A stretch of 64,000 nt of DNA from Symsagittifera roscoffensis (lineage: Eukaryota > Xenacoelomorpha > Acoela > Convolutidae), in NCBI RefSeq assembly GCF_963678635.1, contig NW_026971181.1:1-64000 (forward strand). Direction: 5' to 3'. Position numbers and translations under genes: made by a program. Below the pieces are notes generated by a model that worked only from the letters and a program-made list of their open reading frames with translations, searched no databases and was not told the origin of the DNA. The number at the start of each line of letters is the position of its first letter. Position 1 is the first letter of the stretch. Shown here in pieces: positions 55,822-64,000 of the stretch.

Positions 55822-56772
55822 TTATTTGCGACTGCTAAATTTCGAAAATTTCTGGGAACTAGGGATAAGGGATGGTTTTTGTGGTAGGGCTGGAATTTGT
55901 GGTGCTGTAGGTGTTGTAACTACGTTATTGTGTTCTTCGTCATATGTATTTGGTCTTGTGGCTAGTTTTGTATTATATTCTTTGATTTGTGCGTCTAGAA
56001 GTATTTTGTTTATGGATGATGAAAATATTCCAAAAAATCCTGCAAATAATATGCGTGCTACACTTGCTTGGCGGTTGACTTGTGTGTGTATAGCGCATGT
56101 ATTATAGATTCCTTTCAGTAGTGAGAAAAGAAATCCTATAAAGTTAAACATAGCGTATAAGATAGTCAATCGTTCTAAGATGTAGTAGGGCCATCCTAGA
56201 AAAGCGAGTATTTCGTTTTTTAGGGTTACAAAACTGAGAATATTTATGGGTGAAATATCTTGTGGTCTGTATTTTTCGCCATTTAAATATATATAATCTT
56301 TAATATCTTTAAAATATCCACTGTAATCTTGAGTATATATGTCAGCAAATCCTGCGGTTTCTGCAAGTTTTCTTAAATTTTGATCAATTGATTGTCTTTG
56401 TATAGTGTCCATTTTTGTGAGTAGTTCTTGGAATTGTTGTGTTCTAATATGGTGTTGTATATCAGATTTAGAATAACTTCCAATGGATTGTAGATCTATA
56501 TTGGGGTTTCGAGCAATGGCTCTTATGCTTTCTGGTGAAAACTTTTTGAGTGGTTGCATTAATGTAGGGTATGGTGTTAATAGGTAGTATTTATCTTCGT
56601 CTGGATTTAGTTGTACTACATTGTGGCTATTTTCTGATCCACATGGGACTGCGGTATCCCAAAAATATGTTCTTGTTGAGAGTGTGTCGACAAAATGTAC
56701 TTTGTTTTTATAGAATGTGGGTATCCTTTTATAGCAACGTTTGTCTTCAAAAACGTATAATGGTGATACTTT
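55822..56772 (-). CDS. env: Unit 3: envelope-like glycoprotein, membrane part
   Basis: Copy of 38921-39871; ATG at 56559. The same A5 frame change separates it from the ectodomain, at 56770-56774. Confidence 0.58.
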   Translation of the reverse strand, partial: KVSPLYVFEDKRCYKRIPTFYKNKVHFVDTLSTRTYFWDTAVPCGSENSHNVVQLNPDEDKYYLLTPYPTLMQPLKKFSPESIRAIARNPNIDLQSIGSYSKSDIQHHIRTQQFQELLTKMDTIQRQSIDQNLRKLAETAGFADIYTQDYSGYFKDIKDYIYLNGEKYRPQDISPINILSFVTLKNEILAFLGWPYYILERLTILYAMFNFIGFLFSLLKGIYNTCAIHTQVNRQASVARILFAGFFGIFSSSINKILLDAQIKEYNTKLATRPNTYDEEHNNVVTTPTAPQIPALPQKPSLIPSSQKFSKFSSRK

Positions 56773-58260
56773 TTAGTGCAAGTATAAAACCATAGAATGT
56801 TTCCTTCGTAAACAAGAAAATTTGATCTGTTTCCTGATAACAAATATCCTGCATAGGGGATTTTAAATACTGCTAATGCGAGTGATTGTAATATTTGTGT
56901 TCGTTCTAGTTCGCATAGTTGATGTAGTGTTTCTAATTCAGAAAGTGACATTTCTTGAAAAATTCTACTAATTGTGTAGTCTAATTTCAAATCTAAATGA
57001 ATGTCATAATGTATGTTTCCAAAGTATGTTGTGTTCATGAGTGAAAGTTCTTGTAAACGTGTACTTTTTCTGTCAATTGGTGTTAATTTTCCACCTGGTT
57101 GACCGGTAGATTTTTGGAAAATAACTGGGGTGTAGGGTTTTCCGTCGTATTTATATTTTGCTGCTGCGTGTGGATCTACTTTGATTTTTCCAGTGGTCAT
57201 GTCGAAACCTTGTTCGTATTCGACAAGTATTTCGGAGTATTGTGTTTTGTAGAGTGGGTTTGCGTATTTACATGCAAATTCTGTTTCTTGGTAGATTTGA
57301 AAACGTGTTAATTTGTTTTCTATATTATTCAGATTTCTGAAATTATAACTTCGCTTGTGAAGTGTGTTTACTTGTTCATATGGGATGGATTCAATGAAGT
57401 ATTTTTCATGAAATTTTATCATTCTAGCGTGTATTCTTGCTACTTGAAATGTTGTGCATGTATCTTCGGGAAACCAAACAATTGTTGCTTGGGTTCTTGT
57501 TGTAGGATCACAATATCCTTGATCATTTTTGCAAGTTAATCGAATTCCTTGATAGATCATTGTGTTATCTTTTAAAATCTCGTGTGAGTTGTATTTTTTC
57601 GAGTTGTATTTTCCAATCAAAAAACATTATTTTTTTGGTTCCTCTATTTTTTGTATCTGCTTTACAATTTGAGGGGTCGTTTATTCCAATGTGTGGTATC
57701 CAATGTTTATCGTCGGGGTCATAAGTTAAAAGTCCGTGTGCGCCATTGAATGGGTATTTGTCGTCTAATTTGATATGTCCTTGATAGCGTTCAAGTTCTG
57801 CTTGGTGAACAGAATCGCTAAAGACATGGAAGTGTACTATTTGTCTATCTGAGTGCTTGTTATTTGTGAGATTTAACCTGTGTAATTCGACTTTACAATC
57901 ATCGGGATTGAGATGTAATAGTCTTTCAATGTTACTTTGGTAAAATGATTCGTGGTCAAGTCTGTTTTTATTTCCGTTTGAAACTTGTGAGCAATGTACT
58001 TTCTTTTCGGAAAATGTTGCTGTAAATTTATATCCGGTGACTGTTGTTGCTCGGGCTTTTGAGTATAGTGTTGCCATTATGTTTGCAGTTTCTACAGCTT
58101 GTGGTTCTGGTTCGCATTGTGATACTTGATTTATTGCGTACTTTTGTAATGTTTTTTGTTCGTTTTCTTCACAATCATAGTGTGTTACTAGTAAGTCTTG
58201 TGCGAGGAGATGGATTTGTGTTTTGTTCGGAAAATATAAGATAAAAGATGTGTAGAAAGA
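56616..58260 (-). pseudogene. env: Unit 3: envelope-like ectodomain, frame-broken by the same extra T
   Basis: The T-run at 57594-57599 has six T, as in unit 2. The N-terminal frame (ATG 58077) stops at 57565 after 170 residues and the remainder lies in another frame ending at 56616. Unit 3 is the copy physically joined to full pol, so the proviral env itself is broken. Confidence 0.65.
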
Positions 58261-58269
58261 TTAATATCC

Positions 58270-58671
58270 TTAAAATATACATGTGTATGATAGTCCTGAA
58301 TATGGGTTATAAAAAGTTATATATCCGATTGTAGTTTTTGTATATCTATCGTATTTATATATTACTTCTGTTGTAATAAATGGTGGTGGTAGTGTTTGAG
58401 CTGTAATGTTTGAAGGGCTTAGTGGATAAGGATGTTGCACGATATTATTGAGTTTAACTGTAATTTCAAACTTTAGTTGAAGGCTGTTTTGATTTAATTT
58501 TTGTACGTTATGTTCTCGGATATCTTCGTGGATATCTTGTCTGTATTGTAATCTGTTAAGTGCCCAACTGTGTAGTCGGTGGCTTTCGTTATGTTGTCCT
58601 AACAATGGGGGTGCTGCTACAAATGTATTCCAATATTCCAATCTAATCTGAGGGATATATTTGTAGGTTGT
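58270..58671 (-). CDS. Unit 3: ORF of about 133 codons before env, unknown
   Basis: Copy of 41368-41769 with a Pro to Ala change (FVAAPPLL). Confidence 0.35.
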   Translation of the reverse strand, partial: TTYKYIPQIRLEYWNTFVAAPPLLGQHNESHRLHSWALNRLQYRQDIHEDIREHNVQKLNQNSLQLKFEITVKLNNIVQHPYPLSPSNITAQTLPPPFITTEVIYKYDRYTKTTIGYITFYNPYSGLSYTCIF

Positions 58672-59093
58672 TCACTATATCTAGTTTCAATATCGTGTGA
58701 GATATTTAAAGGGAAAATTGATGTTGAAATTTGACTTAGGGATGGTGTTGATGGAAGTGATAGTGTCTCTGGTAGAGATGAAAATGTTGTTTCTGACGAA
58801 GTATCTATTGGGTCGTTGACTAAGTTAGGTTCTCCTTGTGAATAGGATTGTGTTGCCCAATGGGGTAGACGTTCGTTTGGGTTAGGTTGGTTAAAAGGGT
58901 TTTCACGTATTTGTGCTGAGGTTGGTGTTGATCCTAAATGTTCTGAGTGAATGTTGGGAGTTAGCGTTGGTGTATCTGGGAGCGTTATACTAGAGTTTTT
59001 CTGAAATTGATGGAGTTGGAGATTGGGGTATACTAAAGGTAATTCAAGGAGTTTGAAAATTTCTATTTCTTCTTGGATGAATGATCTGTCTAT
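58617..59093 (-). CDS. Unit 3: overlapping Ser/Pro/Thr-rich frame with YPNL motif
   Basis: Copy of 41715-42191. Confidence 0.33.
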   Translation of the reverse strand: MDRSFIQEEIEIFKLLELPLVYPNLQLHQFQKNSSITLPDTPTLTPNIHSEHLGSTPTSAQIRENPFNQPNPNERLPHWATQSYSQGEPNLVNDPIDTSSETTFSSLPETLSLPSTPSLSQISTSIFPLNISHDIETRYSEQPTNISLRLDWNIGIHL

Positions 59094-59475
59094 TTACTTC
59101 GATTGTGTTTTGATTTTGGCTAATGTGTCGGATTCGATTTAAGTCTTGTTGGAGTGTGGGGTATAAATTATATGTTGGTTCGCTTAGTGATGCTTGTCTT
59201 TGAACTGGTTCTAGGGGTTCAGATAAGGGAGCGTGTCGTTCAAAAGTGTATGGGTTATCTTGAAATAAAATTCGTGTGGATGTTTGCGGGTTTTGGGTAG
59301 TTGTTGGTACCGTTGGGTTTTCTTGGGAATTTGTCGGTGAAGACTGATTTGGGGTTGTTTGGTTAGCAATTTTGAAAGTGTGTTTACATATTGTCATAAT
59401 TAGGGATGTTACAAATGTGAGGAAGATTATGAATAGGAGAAAAATATCTGTTCTACTAAAAATTGTTCGTATCAT
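59044..59475 (-). CDS. Unit 3: 143 aa membrane-anchored protein with YPTL motif
   Basis: Copy of 42142-42573, the FLTFVT variant shared with unit 2. Confidence 0.45.
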   Translation of the reverse strand: MIRTIFSRTDIFLLFIIFLTFVTSLIMTICKHTFKIANQTTPNQSSPTNSQENPTVPTTTQNPQTSTRILFQDNPYTFERHAPLSEPLEPVQRQASLSEPTYNLYPTLQQDLNRIRHISQNQNTIEVNRQIIHPRRNRNFQTP

Positions 59476-60330
59476 TTAAATTGGTTTTGAAATTTCGTAC
59501 CTTTATATGTGGTCAATGAGTAGGGAACAATGGGAATATAGGGCGTATAGGGTGTAGAAAATCAAAGCTATGTGAAAGAAAATTATTAGAAGTACTATGA
59601 AAAATTCAAAAATGTCATTCAAAGTATGATGAAAAATTTAGAAATGAGAAAAAGTTTGAAGAAAAGGTTCAAGAGTAGATTTTTTATGAAGAGAACTGTA
59701 GAGAAAAGAAGCATTTGAGAAAATGATTTCTTCGTCGAATATTTTTTGAATTGCTGGGGCTATATTCAAGTGTGGTCGGATTATTTATTGGTTGGTTTTT
59801 TGACAAGTGGGTTGAGTTTCTTGAAAAATTGTTGAGGGCTTATTTTATAGTGCTCGGGAGGTCTTCTTGACTTTATTTTTATTTGGTGGGTAATCTGGGA
59901 TATTTTTTGAGAAAATTGTACTTTTAGGCTAAATGATCATGGTTCATTTTCTCTTTAGGCTAATTTGCCATTTTTGGTTGGGGGGTTTTGGAGGATAATT
60001 TTGGGAAAATATTGTTGATCTTTGGGTTATTAGATAGGGGAGGGTTGGAATTTTATCGTGATATTTATTTTAGTTGTCAAAATTTGTCGAGTTGCTTATT
60101 TTTGACCTGGAGGTTGTAAAGTTATAGTTACCGATATGCCTGGAGATTAGTGTCTATCTGCTAAGAGGTTGATATTTAGAGATTCGGAAGTGGTGGATTT
60201 TGAGTGAATCTTATCGGTTGATTTTGAACTAGAATCTTTGTGTTTATTTCAGCATGTTATTTGGAAAATATGAAAGTTAAAATTTCTGAGATGTATATGA
60301 AGGTGAAAATTTGTGAAGAGGAAAATGATT

Positions 60331-60841
60331 TCATTTTTGAAATTCAACTTTCTTTATTATTTTAGATTGTGGGATGAATGTTTTATAGTTTTTACGTGGT
60401 TGGTTTCTAAGTCTTGATGATTCTCTACGTGTAGATTTTTCTTTCTGTTCTTGTGGCAAGATTTTTTCTATCATTTTTCTATTTTTTCTTTCTTTTGTTG
60501 CATTATTTGAATCTAATGTGTTTACGTCTTTGTGAATTCTGTTTTGTTGTTGAACTTGTGTGTGTTGATTTTTATTAGTTTCATTTAATAATGGCTCTAT
60601 TTGTGTGTTATTTTGAATAACTTTTAAACCAGTGAAAGAATGTAGTTGAGTTGGTTCGCGTAAAGCGTATTCTTTCGGATGATAAGGTAATAGATTGTTT
60701 CTGTGTTGAACAATTTCTTTTTTTGTTGTGTCTATAAGTTTATATGTGACTTCAGTTGGTTTATCAATTATTTGGTAGGGTCCTTTCCTAAGTGGTTGCA
60801 GTTTTTTTAGAGATTCCTTTTTGTGTTTGAAAATTTGGTAT
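60331..60841 (-). CDS. Unit 3: integrase C-terminal tail, out of frame with the integrase core
   Basis: Same tail as in units 1 and 2, with LRKGPYQIIDKP, but here it is contiguous with the catalytic integrase. The core frame stops at 60788 and the tail frame overlaps it by about 50 nt. The frame change falls in or near an A5 run (plus-strand T5 at about 60818-60822). In an unbroken pol the tail would be the end of integrase. Confidence 0.7.
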
Positions 60842-61909
60842 TAAAACAAATGTTCCTATTTTTAAATCGGTGGGTGGCGTAAATCGTTGATTAATTTGGT
60901 GATTAATATTTTGTCGTTGTAACAATTTCTTTGTTACTTTTTGGTAGATTTCGTTATGCTTTTTATCTCTGTTTAAAATCCATTCGGTGTGTGTACCGGA
61001 GGCTAATTTGAGAATTTGTGGGTGATGAAAATGATCTTCATCATGTGTATGTAATGGTAGGTTATAGCATATTGAATCTTTTGTCGGTTTGCAAAGTCCT
61101 TGTGCATTTTTATGTGCATTTGCTGTGAACATTATTGGTTTTCTTGGTTTTTGGTTAAAAACCATTTCATATGGTGACATTCCTAAGGTTGTCGTTATTT
61201 GTGAATTGTATGCTAATGGGAATAATTTTACATCTGTTGACCATTCTGTGTATTTTGTATCATTTCCATTTATGATACATCTATGGTATTCTTGTAGAGA
61301 ACGATTCATACCTTCGACTAATCCATTTGTCCAAGGTGCATGAGATGTACGTGGTTTATGTTTTATGTTGTACAGGTGACATAGTGTGATTATTTCATTA
61401 TTAATGAATTCCGTACCGTTGTCTGTTACTAGAATTTCAGGTAATCCAAATTTTGCTATCCAATGTTCGTAGAGTGTTGTGTAAGCGTAATAAGCATTAC
61501 AATGTGGTACTGAATTGAGTGCTACATAATGTGTAAATGCGTCAACAATGACCATAATGTATGAGTTTCCTTCTGAGGATGGGGAAATTGGTCCTTTTGT
61601 GTCAAATGATATTCTGTGATTAAAGTATAGACTTTGTCCTTTAAAATCTTGTTTATGTGCTATTTGTTTCTGATTTGGGTAAGGTTTGTTTAGTTGACAT
61701 ATTATACAATCATTGCATAATACTTGTATCCAAATTGGAGCGTTTGGAAAGTAAAAATTTTGTGTAAAATTTGAATAAGTTTTTTCTGATCCGGAGTGTC
61801 CTTTTGTATTTTGTGTATGAGTGATATTGAATACTAGTAATATCATACTTAAGGGAAAACAGGGGACTTTAAAATCATCTAGTTGATATTCTAGAAGATC
61901 TGTTTTCAT
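60788..61909 (-). CDS. pol: Integrase, gypsy type (zinc finger and DDE core)
   Basis: 373 aa from the first ATG. An HHCC zinc-binding region has H31, H38, C68 and C71. The catalytic triad is D103 (SFDTKGP), D163 (VTDNGTEF) and E199 (NGLVEGMNR), with exactly 35 residues between the second Asp and the Glu. The core ends with the usual NSQITTTLGMSPYEMVF block. The frame overlaps the preceding RT frame by 35 nt and its ATG directly follows an in-frame stop, so it must be joined to RT by a frameshift or be reinitiated. All catalytic residues are intact. Confidence 0.92.
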   Translation of the reverse strand: MKTDLLEYQLDDFKVPCFPLSMILLVFNITHTQNTKGHSGSEKTYSNFTQNFYFPNAPIWIQVLCNDCIICQLNKPYPNQKQIAHKQDFKGQSLYFNHRISFDTKGPISPSSEGNSYIMVIVDAFTHYVALNSVPHCNAYYAYTTLYEHWIAKFGLPEILVTDNGTEFINNEIITLCHLYNIKHKPRTSHAPWTNGLVEGMNRSLQEYHRCIINGNDTKYTEWSTDVKLFPLAYNSQITTTLGMSPYEMVFNQKPRKPIMFTANAHKNAQGLCKPTKDSICYNLPLHTHDEDHFHHPQILKLASGTHTEWILNRDKKHNEIYQKVTKKLLQRQNINHQINQRFTPPTDLKIGTFVLIPNFQTQKGISKKTATT

Positions 61910-64000
61910 TTATTGTTGTGTTATTAAATTTTCGGAAATAGCGAAAAAGTGTTTTGTTTCCTAAAATTGTAGTATCAGCTTTTGCAGGTTTTGTTTTATA
62001 TTTGTGCCATGATTTGAGTTGTCGTATTACTGGGTCTAAATTTTGATATCTTTTTAAAAGTTCGAGTGTGATTTTTTCTGTTGGGGGTAGAAAAATATTG
62101 TCAATTTCTGTTTTTGATAAAGGGATTGTATCAAGTGGGTCACGAAGGTTAAAAACTTGGTTGATAGTATATTTTGTGTCTTTAACTTGTGGTCCTGATA
62201 AATTTATTTTATCAGTTAAGTTTTCTTTTTTAATTAGTGGAAAAAGATCTTTTTTATGAGATTGTTGTTTGGTTTTCTTTTGTTTTGTATTATCTGTTAT
62301 CCATTGTGAGTGTGGAATAGGTTTGAATGTTGATGTACCTAATAAATCAACTTCGTAGTGATTGTTTTGACAATCTAGATAAAGTGGAAAATGTTGTAGA
62401 TTATTTATTTGCGTTTGGTCAGTATCAGTTTTAACTGCGTATTTGCATTCTAATCTGGGTGATGTTTCGTCTTTTGCGAGGTAGAATTTAATGTTTTTTG
62501 ATATTTCAACTGTAGTTTTTCGTGTAAGTAGTTCTGGTAGTGTATTTCTACTTAAGGTGTCTGGTAATGCAAGGTTTTTTCCTGCTGTCCAAACTATGTG
62601 TAAGTTTGGGAATTTCATTAGAATTAGTTGAAATCTATATACTCTATGATTTGGATTTGACTTTTGTGTAAAAAGAAATATAATTGGTTTGTGATCTGTG
62701 AATAAAACTGTTGGATGTTTTGATCCAAGGATTAGAAATTCGTATTCTGTAAGTGTATAAATTATAGCTGTACACTCTCTCATTAGTGTGGAGAGTCGTA
62801 GTTCGGCTTGAAGAAAAAGTCGTGAATTTGCTGATATTATATTCATTTTGTTTGTTCCACTATGTGATCGTAATAGTGCTGCGCCGATGCCAAAATTTGA
62901 AGCATCGCACATAGCGTGAAATGGCTGGTTCGGATCTGGAATTGTGTTTGATATTTGTTCCGTTAACAGTTTTTTGATTTGTTCAAATCGTGTTTGATGT
63001 TCAGTGGTCCATTCAAAATTATTTTGTTGTCTAAGGAGGTTATAAAATGGTCTTAAGTATAGTTGCATTTTGTAAACGTATTTGCTTAAGAAATTTAACA
63101 TTCCGAGGAATTCTTGAATTTTCTTTTTATTTGTTGGTGGCTGGAGTTTTTGAATCGCGTCAATGCGTGATTTTAATGGAGTAATAGTGTTTCGTTCAAT
63201 GTTATGTCCTAAAAATTTTACTCGTGTTAGGAAGAAATGTGATTTATCTGGGGCTGCCTTCAGATTTTCTTTCTGAAGAATTTTATGATATTGCTCTAAA
63301 ATTGTAAACATTTCGTCTTTAGTTTGCGATTGCATGAAGACATCGTCTAAATATGTGATTGCGTTTTTCTTTAGTATTAGTGGTCTAAAAATTTTGCTCA
63401 TGAAGGCTGAAAAAGCTGCTGGTCCTATGGATATGCCATAGAATAATCGATTAAATTCGTATTGTTGATTTCCAATAACGAATTGTGTTGGACGTCGTGA
63501 TTGTTCGTCTAAAGGCATTTGGTTGTAAGCACTGTTCATGTCTGCGGTTGTGAAGTATTTTCCGTTAATTTTTGTTAAAATTACTTGTATGGGTTCAATA
63601 GGCCAATTACATTTGGATTCATCAATTAGTGAATTGAGATATCTGGCGCCTAAAACTATCTTTAGTGATTCGCCTTTTGCTAAAATGATAACGGGGTTGA
63701 TAAATGTGTTACCTTTTGGTTTTTTTTCTTTATTTACTGGTGATATAATTTCGTAATGTTCTAAAATATTTAATAATCTGTTGACTTTGTCGTGTAAGTG
63801 AATTGGTACTTTACTTGCTCTTTGTTTTTTGAAAACTGCGTCTGGTTTTAATGGAAGATGTAGGGATGAACTGACTTTTCCTACGTCAAATTTTGATGTT
63901 GCGTAAACTGATGAATATTTGAAAAGCTGTTGTGCTAGCTTATCAAATTCATTTTGTGTTATCTGTGAGTGTTGAAAATTGAACATAGTTAAAAATTTCT
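61875..64000 (-). CDS. pol: Ty3/gypsy reverse transcriptase and RNase H (runs off the right edge)
   Basis: The frame is open to the window edge; the first ATG in view is at 63986 (703 aa). RT: first catalytic Asp in TTADMNSAYNQMPL (D149), then LFYGISIGPAAFSAFM, the active-site YLDD at 212-215, and FLGH near 258. RNase H follows directly with D361 (CDASNFG), E404, D431 (FTDHKP) and D479 (ALPDTLSR). A linker of about 200 residues leads to integrase. A segment that normally reads D-A-R/Y-R.LN in gypsy RTs is VLGARYLN here (G113). Protease and gag should lie to the right of the window. Catalytic residues are intact. Confidence 0.95.
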   Translation of the reverse strand, partial: KFLTMFNFQHSQITQNEFDKLAQQLFKYSSVYATSKFDVGKVSSSLHLPLKPDAVFKKQRASKVPIHLHDKVNRLLNILEHYEIISPVNKEKKPKGNTFINPVIILAKGESLKIVLGARYLNSLIDESKCNWPIEPIQVILTKINGKYFTTADMNSAYNQMPLDEQSRRPTQFVIGNQQYEFNRLFYGISIGPAAFSAFMSKIFRPLILKKNAITYLDDVFMQSQTKDEMFTILEQYHKILQKENLKAAPDKSHFFLTRVKFLGHNIERNTITPLKSRIDAIQKLQPPTNKKKIQEFLGMLNFLSKYVYKMQLYLRPFYNLLRQQNNFEWTTEHQTRFEQIKKLLTEQISNTIPDPNQPFHAMCDASNFGIGAALLRSHSGTNKMNIISANSRLFLQAELRLSTLMRECTAIIYTLTEYEFLILGSKHPTVLFTDHKPIIFLFTQKSNPNHRVYRFQLILMKFPNLHIVWTAGKNLALPDTLSRNTLPELLTRKTTVEISKNIKFYLAKDETSPRLECKYAVKTDTDQTQINNLQHFPLYLDCQNNHYEVDLLGTSTFKPIPHSQWITDNTKQKKTKQQSHKKDLFPLIKKENLTDKINLSGPQVKDTKYTINQVFNLRDPLDTIPLSKTEIDNIFLPPTEKITLELLKRYQNLDPVIRQLKSWHKYKTKPAKADTTILGNKTLFRYFRKFNNTTINENRSSRISTR

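Larger units (their letters stand above)
35504..60841 (-). repeat. Three tandem 8.45 kb units inside a gypsy-type retroelement
   Basis: Unit 1 is 35504-43939, unit 2 is 43954-52390 and unit 3 is 52405-60841, with repeat periods of 8450 and 8451 bp. Identity is very high with scattered single-base changes. Unit 3 continues on its right into intact integrase and RT. Unit 1 continues on its left into single-copy sequence. Units 1/2 and 2/3 are joined by the same 14 nt filler, which copies a nearby GTGATCCCCAATGA. The period difference is explained by one extra T in units 2 and 3. Confidence 0.95.

Noticed and set aside
35504-60841. Ordinary tandem LTR elements sharing LTRs
   Set aside because: The unit joints lie between an integrase tail and the post-ORF region with a 14 nt filler, and no LTR-like sequence sits at the joints.

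Overview
The window reads as nuclear DNA of an invertebrate metazoan. It is AT-rich, has spliceosomal introns with GT-AG borders, carries animal-type genes (a STAC-like C1/SH3 adaptor and a ciliary radial-spoke MORN protein), and is full of transposon debris. The phylum cannot be fixed from the sequence. Two genes have a 3' splice acceptor only 7-10 nt before the start codon with no obvious donor nearby. That would suit a lineage with spliced-leader trans-splicing, such as tunicates, some worms or cnidarians, but this is inference.

Layout. 1-8033 (+): the 3' part of a STAC-like gene in at least seven exons, with a clean hAT-type MITE and two fold-back elements in its introns. 8414-9160 (-): an intronless, RSPH1-like gene converging on it, with a 74-75 bp duplication in its leader. 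9.3-17.7 kb: no host gene; a second hAT-type MITE, two opposed decayed non-LTR retrotransposons, a tRNA-like sequence and minor repeats. 17751-21426 (+): a four-exon gene for an unrecognised protein of about 311 aa. 21.4-35.5 kb: no host gene; a 1 kb repeat in two copies (one with a 25 bp target-site duplication), a GC-rich third MITE, and two local tandem duplications.

35.5-64.0 kb (-): one large Ty3/gypsy-type, env-bearing retroelement. Pol (RT, RNase H, integrase) lies at 60.8-64.0 kb and runs off the right edge. Downstream of it (toward lower coordinates) an 8.45 kb block is present three times in direct tandem. Each block holds an integrase tail, a small membrane protein, an envelope-like glycoprotein, and several ORFs after env that I do not recognise. 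Both internal junctions carry the same 14 nt templated filler, so this is not an ordinary LTR-to-LTR tandem. Nearly all reading-frame breaks sit on A/T homopolymers. The second and third units share one extra T that truncates env, whereas the first unit is open at that point.

The host genes do not form a pathway together. The retroelement genes work as a set: pol for copying and integration, the membrane and envelope-like ORFs for possible particle budding and entry. In this copy the set is broken and is probably not functional as it stands.
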